64,000 nucleotides of DNA from Margaritifera margaritifera (taxonomy: Eukaryota; Mollusca; Bivalvia; Unionida; Margaritiferidae). The stretch spans positions 6,193,501-6,257,500 of the forward strand of contig JAQPZY010001638.1 in NCBI GenBank assembly GCA_029931535.1. Direction: 5' to 3'. Shown here in pieces: positions 23,596-36,850 of the stretch. Position 1 is the first letter of the stretch; each line of letters begins with the position of its first letter. The position numbers and the translations under genes are program-made. A model generated the notes under the pieces. It did no database searches. It had not been told where the DNA came from and saw only the letters and a list, made by a program, of their open reading frames with translations.

Positions 23596-24803
23596 CATTT
23601 AGACCTAAAATGGATCACTAACTCATTAAAGCAGTATGTATTGTATGTTGCAGTAAATGTCTCGTCTCCAACCTCCTGGCCAGTATTTTTCTTGGTTGAG
23701 TTTGATTTCTTATCAACATATAGAAGTATGATCTTTCATTGGACTTGCCTTAGGAACGAAATTTACCTGACCGCTACGGAACTAAATCAGTAGTACTTCT
23801 AGTGCAAATAGGTGTACATGAATCTCCATCCCCATCCAAAGCACATTCCTTATTTGAGAATGTGAAAACTGGACATTATGGATCCATTATTTTGTTTTAT
23901 TTCTTGCTTCTCATATCGTGTGAAAATGTATAATTAAATTTTCTTGATTTGGAAAATAAAATGTGTGATAAAATGTCGTCACAGAATATGCACGTATATA
24001 GTTTTTGTGTTGTTACTCTCAGATAGAGTATAAAGCCTCAACATTGCTGGCAATCGGAAATTATGTTAGTAAATTCCTTTAGTTTCTTTCGGAAAACGTT
24101 GTTCTGGAAATGTTCATTTTCTGCTGCAATTTCTCACAATTGTCAATACACAGTTTCAAATTATCTCTCTGTTTCTCTTTCCGGAAACCCCAAAATTGAA
24201 ATAAATGAACTAATTAAAGACACTAAAGTGGTTTCCAGATAAAGATCAAATAATTTAACAATGATAATCACATTAAAGAGTGCGATGCCTTCCATTTGAA
24301 TATTAAATGAAGAGCGCTTCAGAATTTTCACACTTACATGAAGTGCTTTCTTTCTGGAAACTGACTGAATAAATGGCGATTTCCATATTAACATATTTTG
24401 TTTTCGGGAGCGGGAGGGGGGGATGGGCACACTTTACGCGACATCAGATAATATTCGGATTCTTTATCGGAAGCTATTTTGTCACTAACATTTATATTTT
24501 GTATTTTCTTTGGACGGTAGATGAGTTTTCTACAGGTCATGTATATCGACGACGCTGCTCCCTCCTATTTTGTTAGTTTGTATTGGTTTTTTATTGGGGA
24601 TTTTTCTGTGATTTCTGTTGTTGTTGTTTTATTCGACTGCTGTGATGAAGACGATGAAAATGACGAAGACAACGACCATGACCACTACTTTGACGACCAC
24701 GACCTTTATTGGTATTACTATTAATACTACTACAAACACAATCACTACCACAACTGCTATAACCTCCACTACTACTACTGAAGTCCCATTGCGAAATAAA
24801 TGA
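21330..24803. other. AT-rich stretch with (GT)n, no recognised gene
   Basis: Open frames of 60-90 codons (for example 22234-22464 +, 22998-23255 +, 24161-24430 -) show no domain I recognise. G-runs lie near 22473-22490. A pure GT tract of about 58 bp occupies 23536-23593. The 24640-24780 part is a degenerate trinucleotide-like tract (gac/act-rich) that yields Asp- or Thr-rich open frames, not genes. Confidence 0.55.
23536..23593. repeat. (GT)n microsatellite
   Basis: Uninterrupted GT dinucleotide. Confidence 0.97.
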
Positions 24804-24866
24804 GCCGCGGTAGCTTAGTTGGTCGAGCGTCAGACTCGTATCCAAGGGTCGCGGGTTCGACAAGGA
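24804..24866 (+). repeat. tRNA-derived SINE head or tRNA pseudogene, truncated
   Basis: The sequence starts GCCGCGGTAGCTTAGTTGG, which contains a good RNA polymerase III A box (TAGCTTAGTTGG, 24811-24822). It continues to a B-box-like GGTTCGA (24854-24860). A CGT triplet lies where the anticodon would be, but the anticodon arm does not pair properly and the 3' acceptor half is absent, replaced by an A-run. It is therefore not a functional tRNA gene. Confidence 0.75.
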
Positions 24867-27800
24867 AAAAAACTTTCAGAAATATTGGTCAAGTATGCAA
24901 ACAAAATTGAAATTTGTACCTGTATAAAGGTTATTTCCATAATGAAAAGTACTGTCATATTAAACACAGAGTTCCTCTTTAAAATTATTTCCGTTCTCGA
25001 AAAAATACGCACAATGTGCACTTGAAAATTAGTATTAAGGTAAATTTCACGAGATAATTGTTTTGTTTTTTGTGCTGCTGCTGTTGTTGTTGTTTTAATA
25101 ATATTGATATTGTTCTTGGTGTTTTTATATAATAAGCGCACGCTGACGATGTCATAAAAATGTACTCGTCACGTTTATGTACATACTAGAAGAGTCATCT
25201 CTCTTTGTCCACGATAGGAGCTCTCTACTTTGGAAGTGCATTATGTCTTCAAAACGGTGGCGCTGAATAAAACACATGTAACAGCCATTTGTATAGACTG
25301 ATTTAACCGTCAACGTTAAGCAGTAACGAGAGAACATGCATACACGTGAATAAGATCCAAGAAAATAATGATGTTCTATGTGGTTTTGGGCAGCCGCTTC
25401 CCCTGAACGAGGCATGCTGGGTCGAGACACGTGCGCCTAGTAATGGACCTTTTTACGTGATTTTTGAACAAAATGAGGAGTGTGCGCTTTTTCAAGGCAC
25501 GAATATGGAACATACCTAAAAGAAATTAACTGCAATGATTTTAAGATTATATCAAAACCAATTCCTAACTTCTCCACTTTGTTCTTTCTTTGACTTAAGC
25601 ATTAGTGAATGTATCCACGTAAACTTTGACCAAAACAAAATTTTTGAATTACTGTTAGGTTTGGTTTAGTTGGGTATTTTGAAACTTATTGTGGTAACAC
25701 ATTTAGTGGCATGCATGATTCATAGTGAATATAATAATGAATTAAAAGTCAAGATTTTAAAAGAGTGATGCATTTCATTTTAGGGTCAGTATATTTAGCA
25801 GTGGAACTGAACTACAACGCGAGTTATCGAGAATCCTCTACTGTTCAACAGAAACATAATTTACACATCATAATGCGCAAGGCAATAGTAACTAAAACAA
25901 GAAAGAAGTATTATCTAAGCTGGATACAATAACAGCGAAATTCTGTCCTAAAGTAGCGGTAGCATAAAACTGAAAATTGAGGAAAAGAGCACATGAAAAA
26001 TATCGGACAAAAGGGAAAAACAAGACAAATATTAAATAGAAAAAAGCAAAAGTAAACAAAACAAAAACAGCAAAATAAGAAAACACTTAGTTTACAGGAA
26101 TCGACACGTTATTACTGCAGACGGGCCAACCCTGTTGTATCTAAAGCCTATTATGATATTGTTAGTAATATTCTTTATTCGTTTACATCAAATTTGTTCA
26201 AAACGTTTGCACGTTCTCGATCTAAATAGGAAAACAAAACGCAGCATTACTTTTTTTGCAAACAGCAATGACACTTCTTGACTTGCATTGCTTAAAAACA
26301 TTATCAATCTTCAAATCTCGCACAGTTAGATGTATTGATCCAGTCTGAGAGAGGAAAGAAAAAAGGTCAGCCATTGAAAAATGATACAAGACATGACTTG
26401 TCAATATGGAAGATTTGTATAACATTTGCACGAACTGGACTTATTAACTTGACGGAAAATACGTGCTCCTTGTGGATTGCGACTGCTATTTATGGTAGTT
26501 TTACACTGAACTTTACTTTGGGTTGTCCGTAATAAATACTGAACTTGTAATATTTACGTATGTGGTGGCTTGGCAACTGGCAACTGAGCATAATTCTTTG
26601 GAACAATAGTCGATGTTTTTCAGTAAAACATCCTCATTTTGAAAATTATTGTACGTAAAACTGCAATAAATAATTTTGAATCGAGAGTATGTCGGCATTA
26701 TACATATTCTTATTCCCTTTGTACCTCCATGACATGTTAGCCTCCATTGCTATTTCAAATTTGTTCACATACCTTACATTTGTACTTAGAACAGTCTGTC
26801 GAATGAGAACTTGGAGTGAATAATAAACAAAAATATGAGGACCTTATTGAAAGGTTTCATCGGCATATTTTATAACAGAGCGTAGATAGTATTAGTAACA
26901 ATTCTCTCCAAGAGACGCATATCTCAGAGGAAATGCGAGGCCACAAGTTTTCGATGCACAAAAACATTAAACCTTTCGAACGAAACGCTTGCACGCTAAA
27001 TTTAACATGAACATTCAGCGTTTCTACCTTTTAATTTTAATAATATTCCTAAAAGTAAAGATATATCTTCTCAGTTTGATTTTTAAAAATCAGAAAATAA
27101 AAATATAGTTGTAACTAAAATCATTTAAATTTAAATTCTTGTTTGCTAAAGTCAAAGATACACGATTTCACTCCATGTCTATTTTTAGGGGTGTGGTGGG
27201 GGAGGGTTTCCTTCTTTGGTTCTCCTCTTAGTTTGGGAAACTTTAAGAAATAAACAGCGTATTTACATCCTTGTCAACGTTGCACTGTGTATTGTCAAGG
27301 ATAGAGCAATGTCACCAAAGTTGTCCCTCTTAGATGAAGCAGATACAAAGTATATAGTCATTGATGAAAGTAAAGTGAGAGCAATTAGTGGATTTTTATG
27401 TTGTAGTGTTCTTTACTCTGCGTTAGGGGAGGCTTAACTAGTATGTAATTATTTCAATCCATCACGAAATTTTCATAAATGTCGCCATTTCGTGACCGAT
27501 ATTGCCTTCATCTCCTTTTCAGAATTGCGTTGGACACTAGTCTCATTTAACCAGGCCTATTGCGTGGCTCCGTGATATCTACATCAGAGGGTCTGGTTAA
27601 GTGCTGTATTAAACGCTGTTATCGATAGAAGGCGCTTTGGTCAAACATTGTGGAAGTGAAATTACAAGACATATGTCGTCATTTCAAAATTTATCTAGAC
27701 ACACTTGCTGCAATCTTTAAAGTCAAAATTATATTGCAAGCTTAAAAGGAGCATTCAACATCACTTTATAAACAGACGTTTATACAGGAGGTGTCTCGAC

Positions 27801-28929
27801 CAGTCAATGAAACTGTCAATGTTTACGTGAAATATGGCGCCATTTCATTATCACAATGACGTATTACGTCACCTCATCTCCTCGGACAATCAAATCACTT
27901 TTCCAAATTTTTAAAATGCCTCGTTCTGGCGTTACAAGAAAAGCTCTGTTTTTTCCCAATCGCTCCTCTAGCGGAGAGCTCAGGCAGCCATTTTCAACTG
28001 CTCTCAAGATCGTGGTTGTTTCTACATCACAATAACCTTATTGACGTCTCAGCAATTCGATGATGTGTCATTACTAATAGCAACGTAAGCAATAGTTTGA
28101 GGCCATGGAAAATGAATTCTCTCTTCATTTCTTTCATTCAAATATTACGGAAATAACATTAAAATTTAAAAGTTCAGGTTTGATTATTGAAACGTCGTCG
28201 AATGTTATTTTCAAAGAATGTCTTCATTTTGAAGATCTGTTCTTCGCATATCTAGCCGGATATTCGTCCGCTAAAAATGTATGATGTTCCAATTGATGAA
28301 AAAAGTCTCCTCGCTAAAATGTATCAATACAGCTATTTTCTTTCATTATACTGAGACACTGGAATGTGGAAATAGTGTCCCTTCATCTTGAAACAAGTGT
28401 AAAATGCACACATTTAGCCCGAGTCACCCAGCCAGCTTCGACTTCCATCGCCATGCAATAGAAAGTCAAGCCATGGACTGGGGGAATAAATGCGAAATAA
28501 AACGAAAACGAGGCGCTTGAAATTTTTGGGCGCTAAATGGCACTGTGAGCTTTGACTAAGGCAAATCAAATAAATAATGAAAACAAAAAATTCCAAATCA
28601 CACCGTTTAAATGTAATTACAATTTATTTCAGCCAGGAAGAATGCAGTAAGATCAGTTTAATTGTATTATAGCCTAACGTCAATTGTGACGTCATATACA
28701 TTATGATTATGTCAATATTTGCTCAAGGGATGGGATCAAAGTGTATCCACTTAATGTAAACAATCAGCAAGGGGGTGCAGTTTGTAGCATATTTTCCCCT
28801 ATACTCATATCTGCAATTTCTCTAAGCATATACATTCTAAGCAGGACGAGACTAGCACACATTCTGTGCATCACTTGCGTCCATGTTACCAGTACCAAAC
28901 TTTCAAACTCTTTAAAGTGCAAGCGCCAT
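24867..28929. other. Unrecognised AT-rich stretch
   Basis: About 4 kb in which every open frame is under about 105 codons and none shows a domain. Included are 24830-25141 (-, poly-Lys/Thr), 25152-25430 (-), 26335-26532 (+) and 27216-27437 (+). The 27.8-28.6 kb part is somewhat less AT-rich but shows no coding or repeat signature I can name. Confidence 0.5.
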
Positions 28930-29115
28930 TGACTCAGAGGTCTAAAGGGTTGGCCTCTGACACCAAATGTCATGGTTTGAATCTACACTAAGGAGATGTG
29001 TCTTCTCTATTCCTCACTCATGTATGAAAGCTCGAATTCAAAGATCAACTGGAAGAAGAAGAAAAAGAAGAAGAACAACAACAAAAATATGATGATGATG
29101 ATGAAAAACAAGACC
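28930..29115 (+). repeat. tRNA-derived SINE candidate (class II tRNA head)
   Basis: GACTCAGAGGTCTAAAGGGT matches an A box of a Leu/Ser-type tRNA. Further on, ATGGTTTGAATCTAC matches a decayed B box (GGTTCGAATCC). A body containing ctcctcact-like sequence then ends in an A-rich GAA/AAC/GAT simple tail (about 29049-29100), as SINEs do. No clear target duplication was found. Confidence 0.68.
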
Positions 29116-29135
29116 TGCACGTGACAAATTAACTG

Positions 29136-29137
<2 letters not shown>

Positions 29138-29210
<73 letters not shown>
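29138..29210. repeat. (TA)n microsatellite
   Basis: Uninterrupted TA tract just downstream of the SINE candidate tail. Confidence 0.97.
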
Positions 29211-29213
<3 letters not shown>

Positions 29214-31477
29214 AACTTACAATTCAGCATCAAGTACATTGTTTCCGCCCTCTTTAAGATTCATAACCATAATGGTTTCCATCAAATCGCCTTGAAACCA
29301 TTCATTTTAGAAAATTGTTTTGACTGGTTACTAATGTCATCGTGTTGAGTGACAGGAACTCCTTATTGTATGAGAACACTTGTGAAAGTTCTTAATCTAT
29401 AAAAAAATAGCATAATTTTATTGTTGTGCACTGACAATGAATTCAAAAGGTCGTCATTGTCCACATCTTGTCTGCAACATATTTCTTCGTTTGCGTCGAT
29501 AACATTGTGCTAGCTATGTGCACAGAAATATGAGCAATAAAGAATTGAATTGAATCTGCCTGAATCAAGTTGCATCTCGGGATTTTTATATTTTGTTTTA
29601 ATTTCCTCCATCTATCTACCTTATATAAGGTACCAAAGACTTGTGCGCAACATCGCTTGTTTGTCAATGACTTTACACAAAATCATAAGTTTTCCTTCCG
29701 AAATTGTAAGAAGGGATCATTAAAACTCCAATAAATGAAAAACCTCTCCCTGGAGAAATAATCTCCTGTACCGGAGACCATCTATTCCCGGTTAAGGTAT
29801 GATAAAGAGATCATGAAATTGTGCTTATACCTATCTATCGGCAATTTGTCAAACAAATATTATCTACCCTGCGCACGTAATTACGGATGATAGTATGTTT
29901 TAGCAGACTTTACCCAGATTTGTTGTAGAGTTGATTTTGGAATACTATATGAGTTGGAATCCATAAGGGGGCGATACGTGTGAGTACGAGTATTCTAGCC
30001 CCTTATTGAAAAATCAAGTTCCATGATCCACACGACTGAGAAAACAAACAAGAACGTCCATGTTTTCTCGTTGTCTCGCTTTCTCTCCTACCATGCTCTG
30101 ATTTACTTGGTAATGATATTGATATTCAAAGTTCACTTCAAGGTCAAATGGGTAATTAATTACGGCTCTTGAGAAAGAGACCGTTAAATATGTGCACTAT
30201 TTATCCCAGAGGGGCTAATTTAATACCACTCAGATCATCAAATACGATGTGCCGTCCATACAGATTAGAAAACCGAACACGTGTTTCTGAAAATGCCAGT
30301 CACGACTTTAAGCCTTTGGATGAATAAGTTCAGACTATTGCGGTATTAGTCATATGTCGAATACTGGGGACATAATTTAGCTACATGTCCCTGGTAAGCG
30401 GTCTTCTTTTTATTTGTGGTGGTCATGCTCAATATTGTTGTCAAGGAACACTTTCGTCATGCATTTCCATGCATTTGACTTGCAAATGTATTCTAACCGC
30501 CACTAGCGTGATTAAAGTTTCAATCAAACGAAAACTGGCTGTCTCGATAGGTTGCAATGGGACTTGGTGTGTGACAGAAAACAGTAAACCCGTCTAGCAG
30601 AATTCTCATAGGTTAGGGAAATAGCAGCTGGTGATGTCTTAGAGACAAGCAGCCGTATCCAAAGAATGTGATGAATGGTTCAGCAATTAATCACTATCAC
30701 TAAAGACTATTCTGTCACTTTGATTGCTTTGATTGACTGCTTTGGTTCATAACAATGTACTTAAAATGGAAACAGAAGAGTGCAAAGTAAACTACGGGAA
30801 AAATATTAATATATGCCTTTTTTACACGACGTCTTTGACTGCCATATTGGTAGGCTACTGCCATATTTTACTATTGATAATATAGGATTATGACAGTTGA
30901 TATCAATTCTTGGAATCTCATAAAAATAAAAGAAAACATACATCTGTTAAAAGAGAAGAAAGTAGGTCATTATTAGTAATATTTATGTGCCGATTGTGTC
31001 TCAGAATACCTCGTTGAAAATGGCAAATTTTGGAGACCTATATATAATTTGGCTTAAAATTGTATGTTAGTAATTTTATTGGGAAGGGTCTATACTGACG
31101 GCAAACTTTGTTGTAGAAAATGTCGGGGGAAAAAAGGCTAAAGTATCTTCAATAAGTTTACAGGGCTGACGTGAAGCTAGGAATACCATCCTGGTAAACT
31201 AGACAGGCAATCTAAAAATAGATTACAAAATATATGTGGGTACAATTCTTATCTAGGATTTTGTTTTAAAAAAACAGCTACTGAAATGAAAATCTAGAAG
31301 AAAACGTATTTTACCTCTACACCGTCAAAGCTCTCATTCGACCCAGACCAGAATGAAGCTCCACGACATGGAATATTATTTAAAACTATATATATTGGAA
31401 AAACATAACAGTCGTGAGACTATTAGTTTGTTTCTCATAGATTTCTTATGGATTCATACAGATATTTCTTCAGACAA
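29211..31477. other. Unrecognised stretch
   Basis: No frame over about 75 codons and no domain or repeat architecture seen. Confidence 0.5.
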
Positions 31478-31842
31478 TTAACACGTGCACATACTACTCT
31501 GCGTTCCTAAAAACGTGCACTTGCTACTTCCTGTTCATAAAAACGTCCATATGCTACTTTTTGTTCATACAAACATGCAAATATTGCTTTGTGTTAATAA
31601 AAACGTGCACATGCTACTTTGTGTTCAGAAAAAAAAGTGCACATGCTACTTTATGTTTATAAAAACATGCACGTGTTACATAGTGTTCATCAAAATGTGG
31701 ACATGCTACTTTGTTTTATAAAAACATGCACATGCTACTTAATGTTCATTGAAACATGCACATATTACTTAGTGTTCATTAAACACATGTACATGCCAAT
31801 TTGTGTTAATCAAAAGGTGAAAATGCTTCTTAGTGTTCAACA
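31478..31842. repeat. ~30-bp minisatellite, about 12 units
   Basis: The unit is close to AAAAACGTGCACATGCTACT plus TTGTGTTCAT (30-31 bp), with considerable divergence. Because the unit is a multiple of three over much of its length, + frames read as a repeated 'HKNVHMLLCV' and stay open for 78-91 codons. I regard these as array artefacts. Confidence 0.93.
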
Positions 31843-34440
31843 TTTGAAAAAAAAGGTATATCCAGAAGAAACGTCTGGAAATTATTGCATGTGAGCTCGA
31901 GGCTGAAACAGTAAACGATCTCAACCAGTCATAACAATCTTAACTGTTGTCACATAGTTTTTTATTTATCATAAGTAAATAGGTTGCCCTGACTGTGTGA
32001 GTACCAAGTTACGATACGAACGTTTTTAAATGATGAATCGTATGGTACAGGCCGATGTTGAAAGGCACAGCATATATAAATTCGATCATCATCGTGTGTT
32101 TGCACAATGCTTTAGTTACAAAATTTTCTACTGTCGCATTGAATCAATAAATATAGCAATTCTTCACTACAATCTTCTTCTGAAAATGCAGACCCCATTC
32201 TCTAAAACCTTTATTAAACACTAACAATTTTGTAGGATGGTTTGATGACGGTACATAATTTTAGGAAGACAAGATGTAGTGTATATTTATGATAACTAAA
32301 AGGACAAGGAAAACCATTAGCATGCAAATTTCTATTTAATGTATCTGTTTATTCATCGTACAATTAGCAATATATATAAGGTTTATCAATTCTAAATAAC
32401 CATATGTTTTTGTTTGGGTTTACGTTACACACTTACTAAACTAGACTGGTGTATAATAATAATAACAAAATATGGACATGAACCCATGCAAATTTCTGTA
32501 GTTATTTTAATTTTATTTTTAAAAAGAAAATCAATAAAATCAATATTATAACAAAAATATCTTCTAAATCACAGTTACATGACACTATGAGTAAAAAAAT
32601 GTTTTCTCTTTGAATTTTATATTTAAAAATTGATTGAAAACCGCAGTGTGTCTTTTTGTTCAAGAAATCCGCAAAATAGTAAATTTCATGTAAGAAATCA
32701 ATTTACTATATAAAAAATTAAGTTCGTTCTGTACAAACTCTGACAGACTATCATTTTTATTACAAGAAATTAGAATTTTTTCTTTTATAATACAACTTTA
32801 GACAAATGTCAAAATGAAAACAAAACCTTGTTCTTTCCATGCAAATAATTGGAGAGTATACAGTCAAATAATTTACAACCCATAACTGAGGCAAAATAAC
32901 TAAAATCAAAAGAGAGTTACGTCCCCTTGTTGAAACACGTGCTTTGCACTGACAAACTTTGCAATATAATTAACAATGAAAGAAGACAGTTCTGTCCCTA
33001 TATGCCATTGAAAGTCCTTATAATATAACATCTCCTTTAAGTAGTGTAAAGAATATATTACTCCCGGGAAGATTCATATTTTGTTTTGTTTTGTTTTTTG
33101 GGGGTTTTTTGTTGTTGATTTTTTGCTGTAATATTATGCGTTTATACATATCATACATAAATTTGATAAGTCTAAAATAAAACGATTAAGATATACGGTC
33201 AAACATGTTAGCAAGATGATTAAAACATTACAGCACGAGGACGGAATAAATTACGTACCTGTTCTTGGTAAATAAAAAATTTTGTATTCGGCTAAATTTA
33301 TAAGACAATTTAAAGATCTCGGAAACTTCTCATGATTGATAAACAACGATTCAATAAAAACAGAGATAGAATTTATGAAGAACATAGTTACATTTAAAAC
33401 AGCATACAGTGATTCAATATCAGAAATAGCTGTTTTAGATTCAACCATACGAATGGCAAAATGTGACATAAATTTGAAGTCAATAATACGTTTAAAAGGA
33501 TTGAAAAATCGTTGCAAATTGCTGGAATAAAAGTAACTGTTTTAGATGGTCGTCCTGTTGGCTTCTTGGTAACACATAAAGACAATTTATGAAGCATCAA
33601 GTATCCTCTGGATGTTTTTATGGCGTTTGAAATGACCGACAGAGAACAATTTTTAAGACATTTTTACTACAATCCCGACAGTCCAGTTGTTTCTGCAAAT
33701 ATAATCAATTGTGGGAATGAATAAAACGGGGCAATAGAAAAAAAAAACACATTGAATTGAAAGAATTTTTAAATGAAGAGTCAATCTACGCATTCAACCA
33801 GCAAGCAAGAGAAAGATGTCCTTAAAGAATGGTCTTCGTTAGTCACGCGGATGACAAACATCAATCAGACACTGTAACGTTAATACCTCATTCAGCACAA
33901 TTTAATTCAATTTCATGGCAAATGTGTTAATTATGAATATATGTGTCACTGCGGAGCTGGTCATTTATATTTGCATTACAAGTGTTCTTACTGAGTTTGA
34001 TATCTGGTTGATAGATTTTGTTGAATGTTTACTGATACTTAGAGAAATATGTAATCTAAATATGCTTTAAGTTGGGTCTATGCTAAAGGAGTTTTTGGCT
34101 ATAAAAAATTTTTTAATACTTTTATCAGCGTGGTAAAAAATGATACCAGACGTGTGTTTGACAATATAATGCCATTCTGAAATCAACGATTTGAGGAAGC
34201 AACTAAAGAGTTCTTTTTCGAGCAACCACAAAAACTGATAGCCACGAAATAAATTGATTCACAGGAAGCCAATAACGCTAGGGATTAGCCGGTACCAGTA
34301 TTTTCCACGAAAATTTAAATCATATGTTTAAATCTGAGTAACAACAAGATATACTATAAATACACAGATTAGCATTTTCTAGTCTTAACGAAAAAACTTC
34401 GATATACTTAATTTAGTACGATAAAACAACATTTGACCGC
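31843..34440. other. AT-rich stretch, no recognised gene
   Basis: Overlapping short frames occur on both strands at 33251-33600, up to 88 codons, without recognisable motifs. A T-rich run lies near 33079-33125. The last few hundred bases may be decayed 5' LINE sequence, but similarity is not visible before about 34441. Confidence 0.45.
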
Positions 34441-35430
34441 CTCTTCAAACACTCCTCTCAAAAAAACTATTTGGAAACCTTCCGCTGTATCAACAACCTG
34501 AAAGAAAACGTTCCTTTAATTCTGCTAATCTTGAATATTACAATAAACCTTCTGCTCTCAGAGACCTACAAGACTCTCTTGATTGAGCTCATGACTCGTC
34601 AGCAGGATCAGATGATATCCTCTGTCAACTTCAGAAACACTTACCTAATACAGCTTTCAATACACTACTAAACACTTTCAATAAAACGTGGGAAACTGGC
34701 GACTTCGCGGCATTGTGGCGAGAAGCAAGAGTGATACTAGTACCTAAACATGGAAAGGATCATAGCCGACCCTTCCAACTACCATCCCATATCACTGACA
34801 AGTTGTATTTGCTAAACTCATCTAGTATAGTCCAACAAACTGCTATCATACCTTCAGCGTGAATTCAGACGTCAGAGAGGCACAACTGACCATCCAGTCA
34901 GACTTTAAGCATTTATGACAGAAGCTTTCATAAAGACAAGACATTCGGTAGCCATCTTTCTTGACTTTGAGAAAACTTGTGACACTACATGAAAATACTG
35001 CATAATGAACGACCTATTCAACTAACGTCTAAGGGGCCGACTACCTTACTTTATCTGCAATGTTTTGAAAGATAGAATTCAAGAGTTAAGGTCGGTACCA
35101 CCCTCTCTGAAAGCTATCCTCAGGATGTGGGTGTACCTTAGGGCAGCATATTGTCAGTCACCCTTTTCAATATCAGAATGAAAACCATAGTGAAATGCCT
35201 TAAACCAGAAATTGACTGTTCATTATATATCGACGACTTTTGGATCTGCAATAGATCAAAGAATATGCATCGAGCGACAGGTACAGAAATGCTTAAACAG
35301 AGTTCAGAATTGCGCAGAAGAAAACGGTTTCAAATTTTTGAAATCTAAAACTGTTTGTTTGTACTTCTGACGATTAAAAAGACAACTGATATAAGGAAAT
35401 GATATTGTCCCTAAATGGAACTAATCAGAA
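34441..35430 (+). pseudogene. LINE reverse transcriptase remnant
   Basis: Across three frames the sequence reads LRDLQDSL, then AHDSSAGSDDILCQLQKHLP, then FNKTWETGDFAALWREARVI (34530-34740), the fingers of a Jockey/Nimb-type reverse transcriptase. Motif A is decayed (AIFLDFEKTCDTT-like, about 34955-34990). The motif B equivalent reads GVPLGSILSVTLFNI (about 35130-35175). Motif C is SLYIDDFWICNRSKNMH (35217-35270), keeping both catalytic Asp. It continues CAEENGFKFLKSKTVCLYF. Stops and frameshifts at several points make it inactive. Confidence 0.83.
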
Positions 35431-35547
35431 CATGTAACTTCAACGGAAAATCAAACAAGTATCAACGGAATCAACGTATGTAACTTATAAACAGATATAA
35501 TTGATATATGGATATATCAATGTATATAATGTACATACAAATACGAA

Positions 35548-35768
35548 CAATGTATGATTCTATCACCAAGGGTGATCAAAGTATAGGATTTATACACAAA
35601 TAGGAACAATGTATTGTTATATCACCAAGGGTGATCAAAGTATAGGATTTGTACAAAAATATGAATAATGTATGTTTCATCCACAAGTAGGATCTATGTA
35701 TTATTGATTTTCGCTCATATAGCGATATTGAATTATTGGTTTCACTCTTATAGTGATATTGAATAATA
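35548..35768. repeat. Short tandem duplications at the junction of two LINEs
   Basis: A 59-bp unit beginning CAATGTATGATTCTATCACC occurs twice (35548 and 35607) with a decayed third start. It is followed by a ~32-bp pair around atagcgatattgaatta (about 35704-35768). These may belong to the 5' leader of the LINE that follows. Confidence 0.8.
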
Positions 35769-36186
35769 TTAATTCAAAAATGGAAAATATGTGTATCGTG
35801 ACCTCCAGTTGACGATCACGGTGTACTTCCAGTTCCACAGCTATCGTCGAATGGTCAAGGAGTCACCACGTATGGCCCGCCCCTTCCAGTCTGCCGAAGA
35901 ATCCCTCAAGATCCTCCTTATTCCATACAGACCGCTGGTCCCGAAGATTTGGTTCCTCACTTCGAGTAAACCAATATCGTCCTCATAGCTAACGTCACCA
36001 TCAACCCCGGCTGTGAAGGCAGATGGATAAGAGCTGTGTGGACAGTGCAGGGCATCAGCCCAGGTGCATTAAGAACTGATATCCATCCACTGCATCCGGA
36101 CGTATCTCCGTGGCTGACGGGGATCCCAACTTAGTGGTCGAAGACCTAACAAAAAGACAAAGGTGACTCCACTCACCATCGTGCCT

Positions 36187-36850
36187 GGAATGTGCGCACA
36201 CTAATGGATAGTACATCAGCAGATAGACCAGAGACAAGAACAGCTCTGTTTGGTAGAGAACTGGCCAGATTAAACACCAAGATAGCAGCCATGAGTGAAA
36301 CTCGCCTAGATGAGGAAGGACTACTCACCGAAGTAGGAACCGGCTACACCTTCTTTTGGAGTGCCAGAAATAAAGAAGAGCAATGTGAAGCTGGTGTTGG
36401 GTTTGCAATCAAATTACAGCTAGTTAGCACGCTCACTAATCTTCCAAAGGGCGTAAATGACAGACTAATGCAAATTAGACTTCCACTGTCTGGGAAAAGA
36501 CATGCAACTATCATAAGCGCATATGCACCCAAAATGACCAACCGAGATGAGATCAAGAACAAGTTTTATGAACACCTGGAGTCTCTTATTGCAGAAGTAC
36601 AAACGGCAGACAAGCTCGTCGTCCTTGCTGACTTCAGTGCTAGAGTTGGCACAGATCTCCAGACATTGCCAAGTGTCATTAGCAAAAATGGCTTTGGCAA
36701 ATGCAACAACAACGGACTCCTCCTACGAGAACAGACAGGCAAGATGTCCGAGTGACGAAGACCATGAGAAGTGTAGAATGCTGGACTGACCACAGGTTCA
36801 TAGTCTCCAAGCTCAATATCCGGATTCAGCCTAGCAGACGATCACAAGGC
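36187..36850 (+). pseudogene. LINE endonuclease domain, internally deleted
   Basis: The open frame 36192-36755 follows a WNVRTLMDSTSADRPETR start and reads KIAAMSETRLDEEG, then GYTFFWSARNKEE, then GVGFAIK, then ATIISAYAPKMTNRDE, then VVLADFSARVGTD, where 'GDFNARVG' is expected (G and N are lost). At about 36730 the frame shifts and resumes as QDVRVTKTMRSVECWTDHR, with the terminal S/T-D-H motif present. The roughly 40 residues normally separating GKCNNNGLLL from this block, including the I-D-Y strand, are missing, so a deletion of about 100 bp or more is inferred. It would have nicked target DNA for target-primed reverse transcription. Confidence 0.85.

Noticed and set aside
24618..24803. Asp-rich and Thr-rich frames
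   Set aside because: Both come from the same degenerate trinucleotide-like tract.
24804..24866. Functional tRNA gene (CGT anticodon position)
   Set aside because: The anticodon stem does not pair and the acceptor 3' half is missing.
31485..31894. Small repeat protein with HKNVHMLLCV-type units
   Set aside because: Encoded entirely by the 30-bp minisatellite; divergence shows no sign of codon constraint.
33251..33600. Overlapping 64-88 codon frames on both strands
   Set aside because: Sequence is AT-rich with no motif. The overlap on both strands is likely chance.
36192..36755. Host gene 'craniofacial development protein 2-like'
   Set aside because: The name is a common mislabel. The endonuclease is followed in order by reverse transcriptase and the LINE C-terminal finger, so it is a retroelement.
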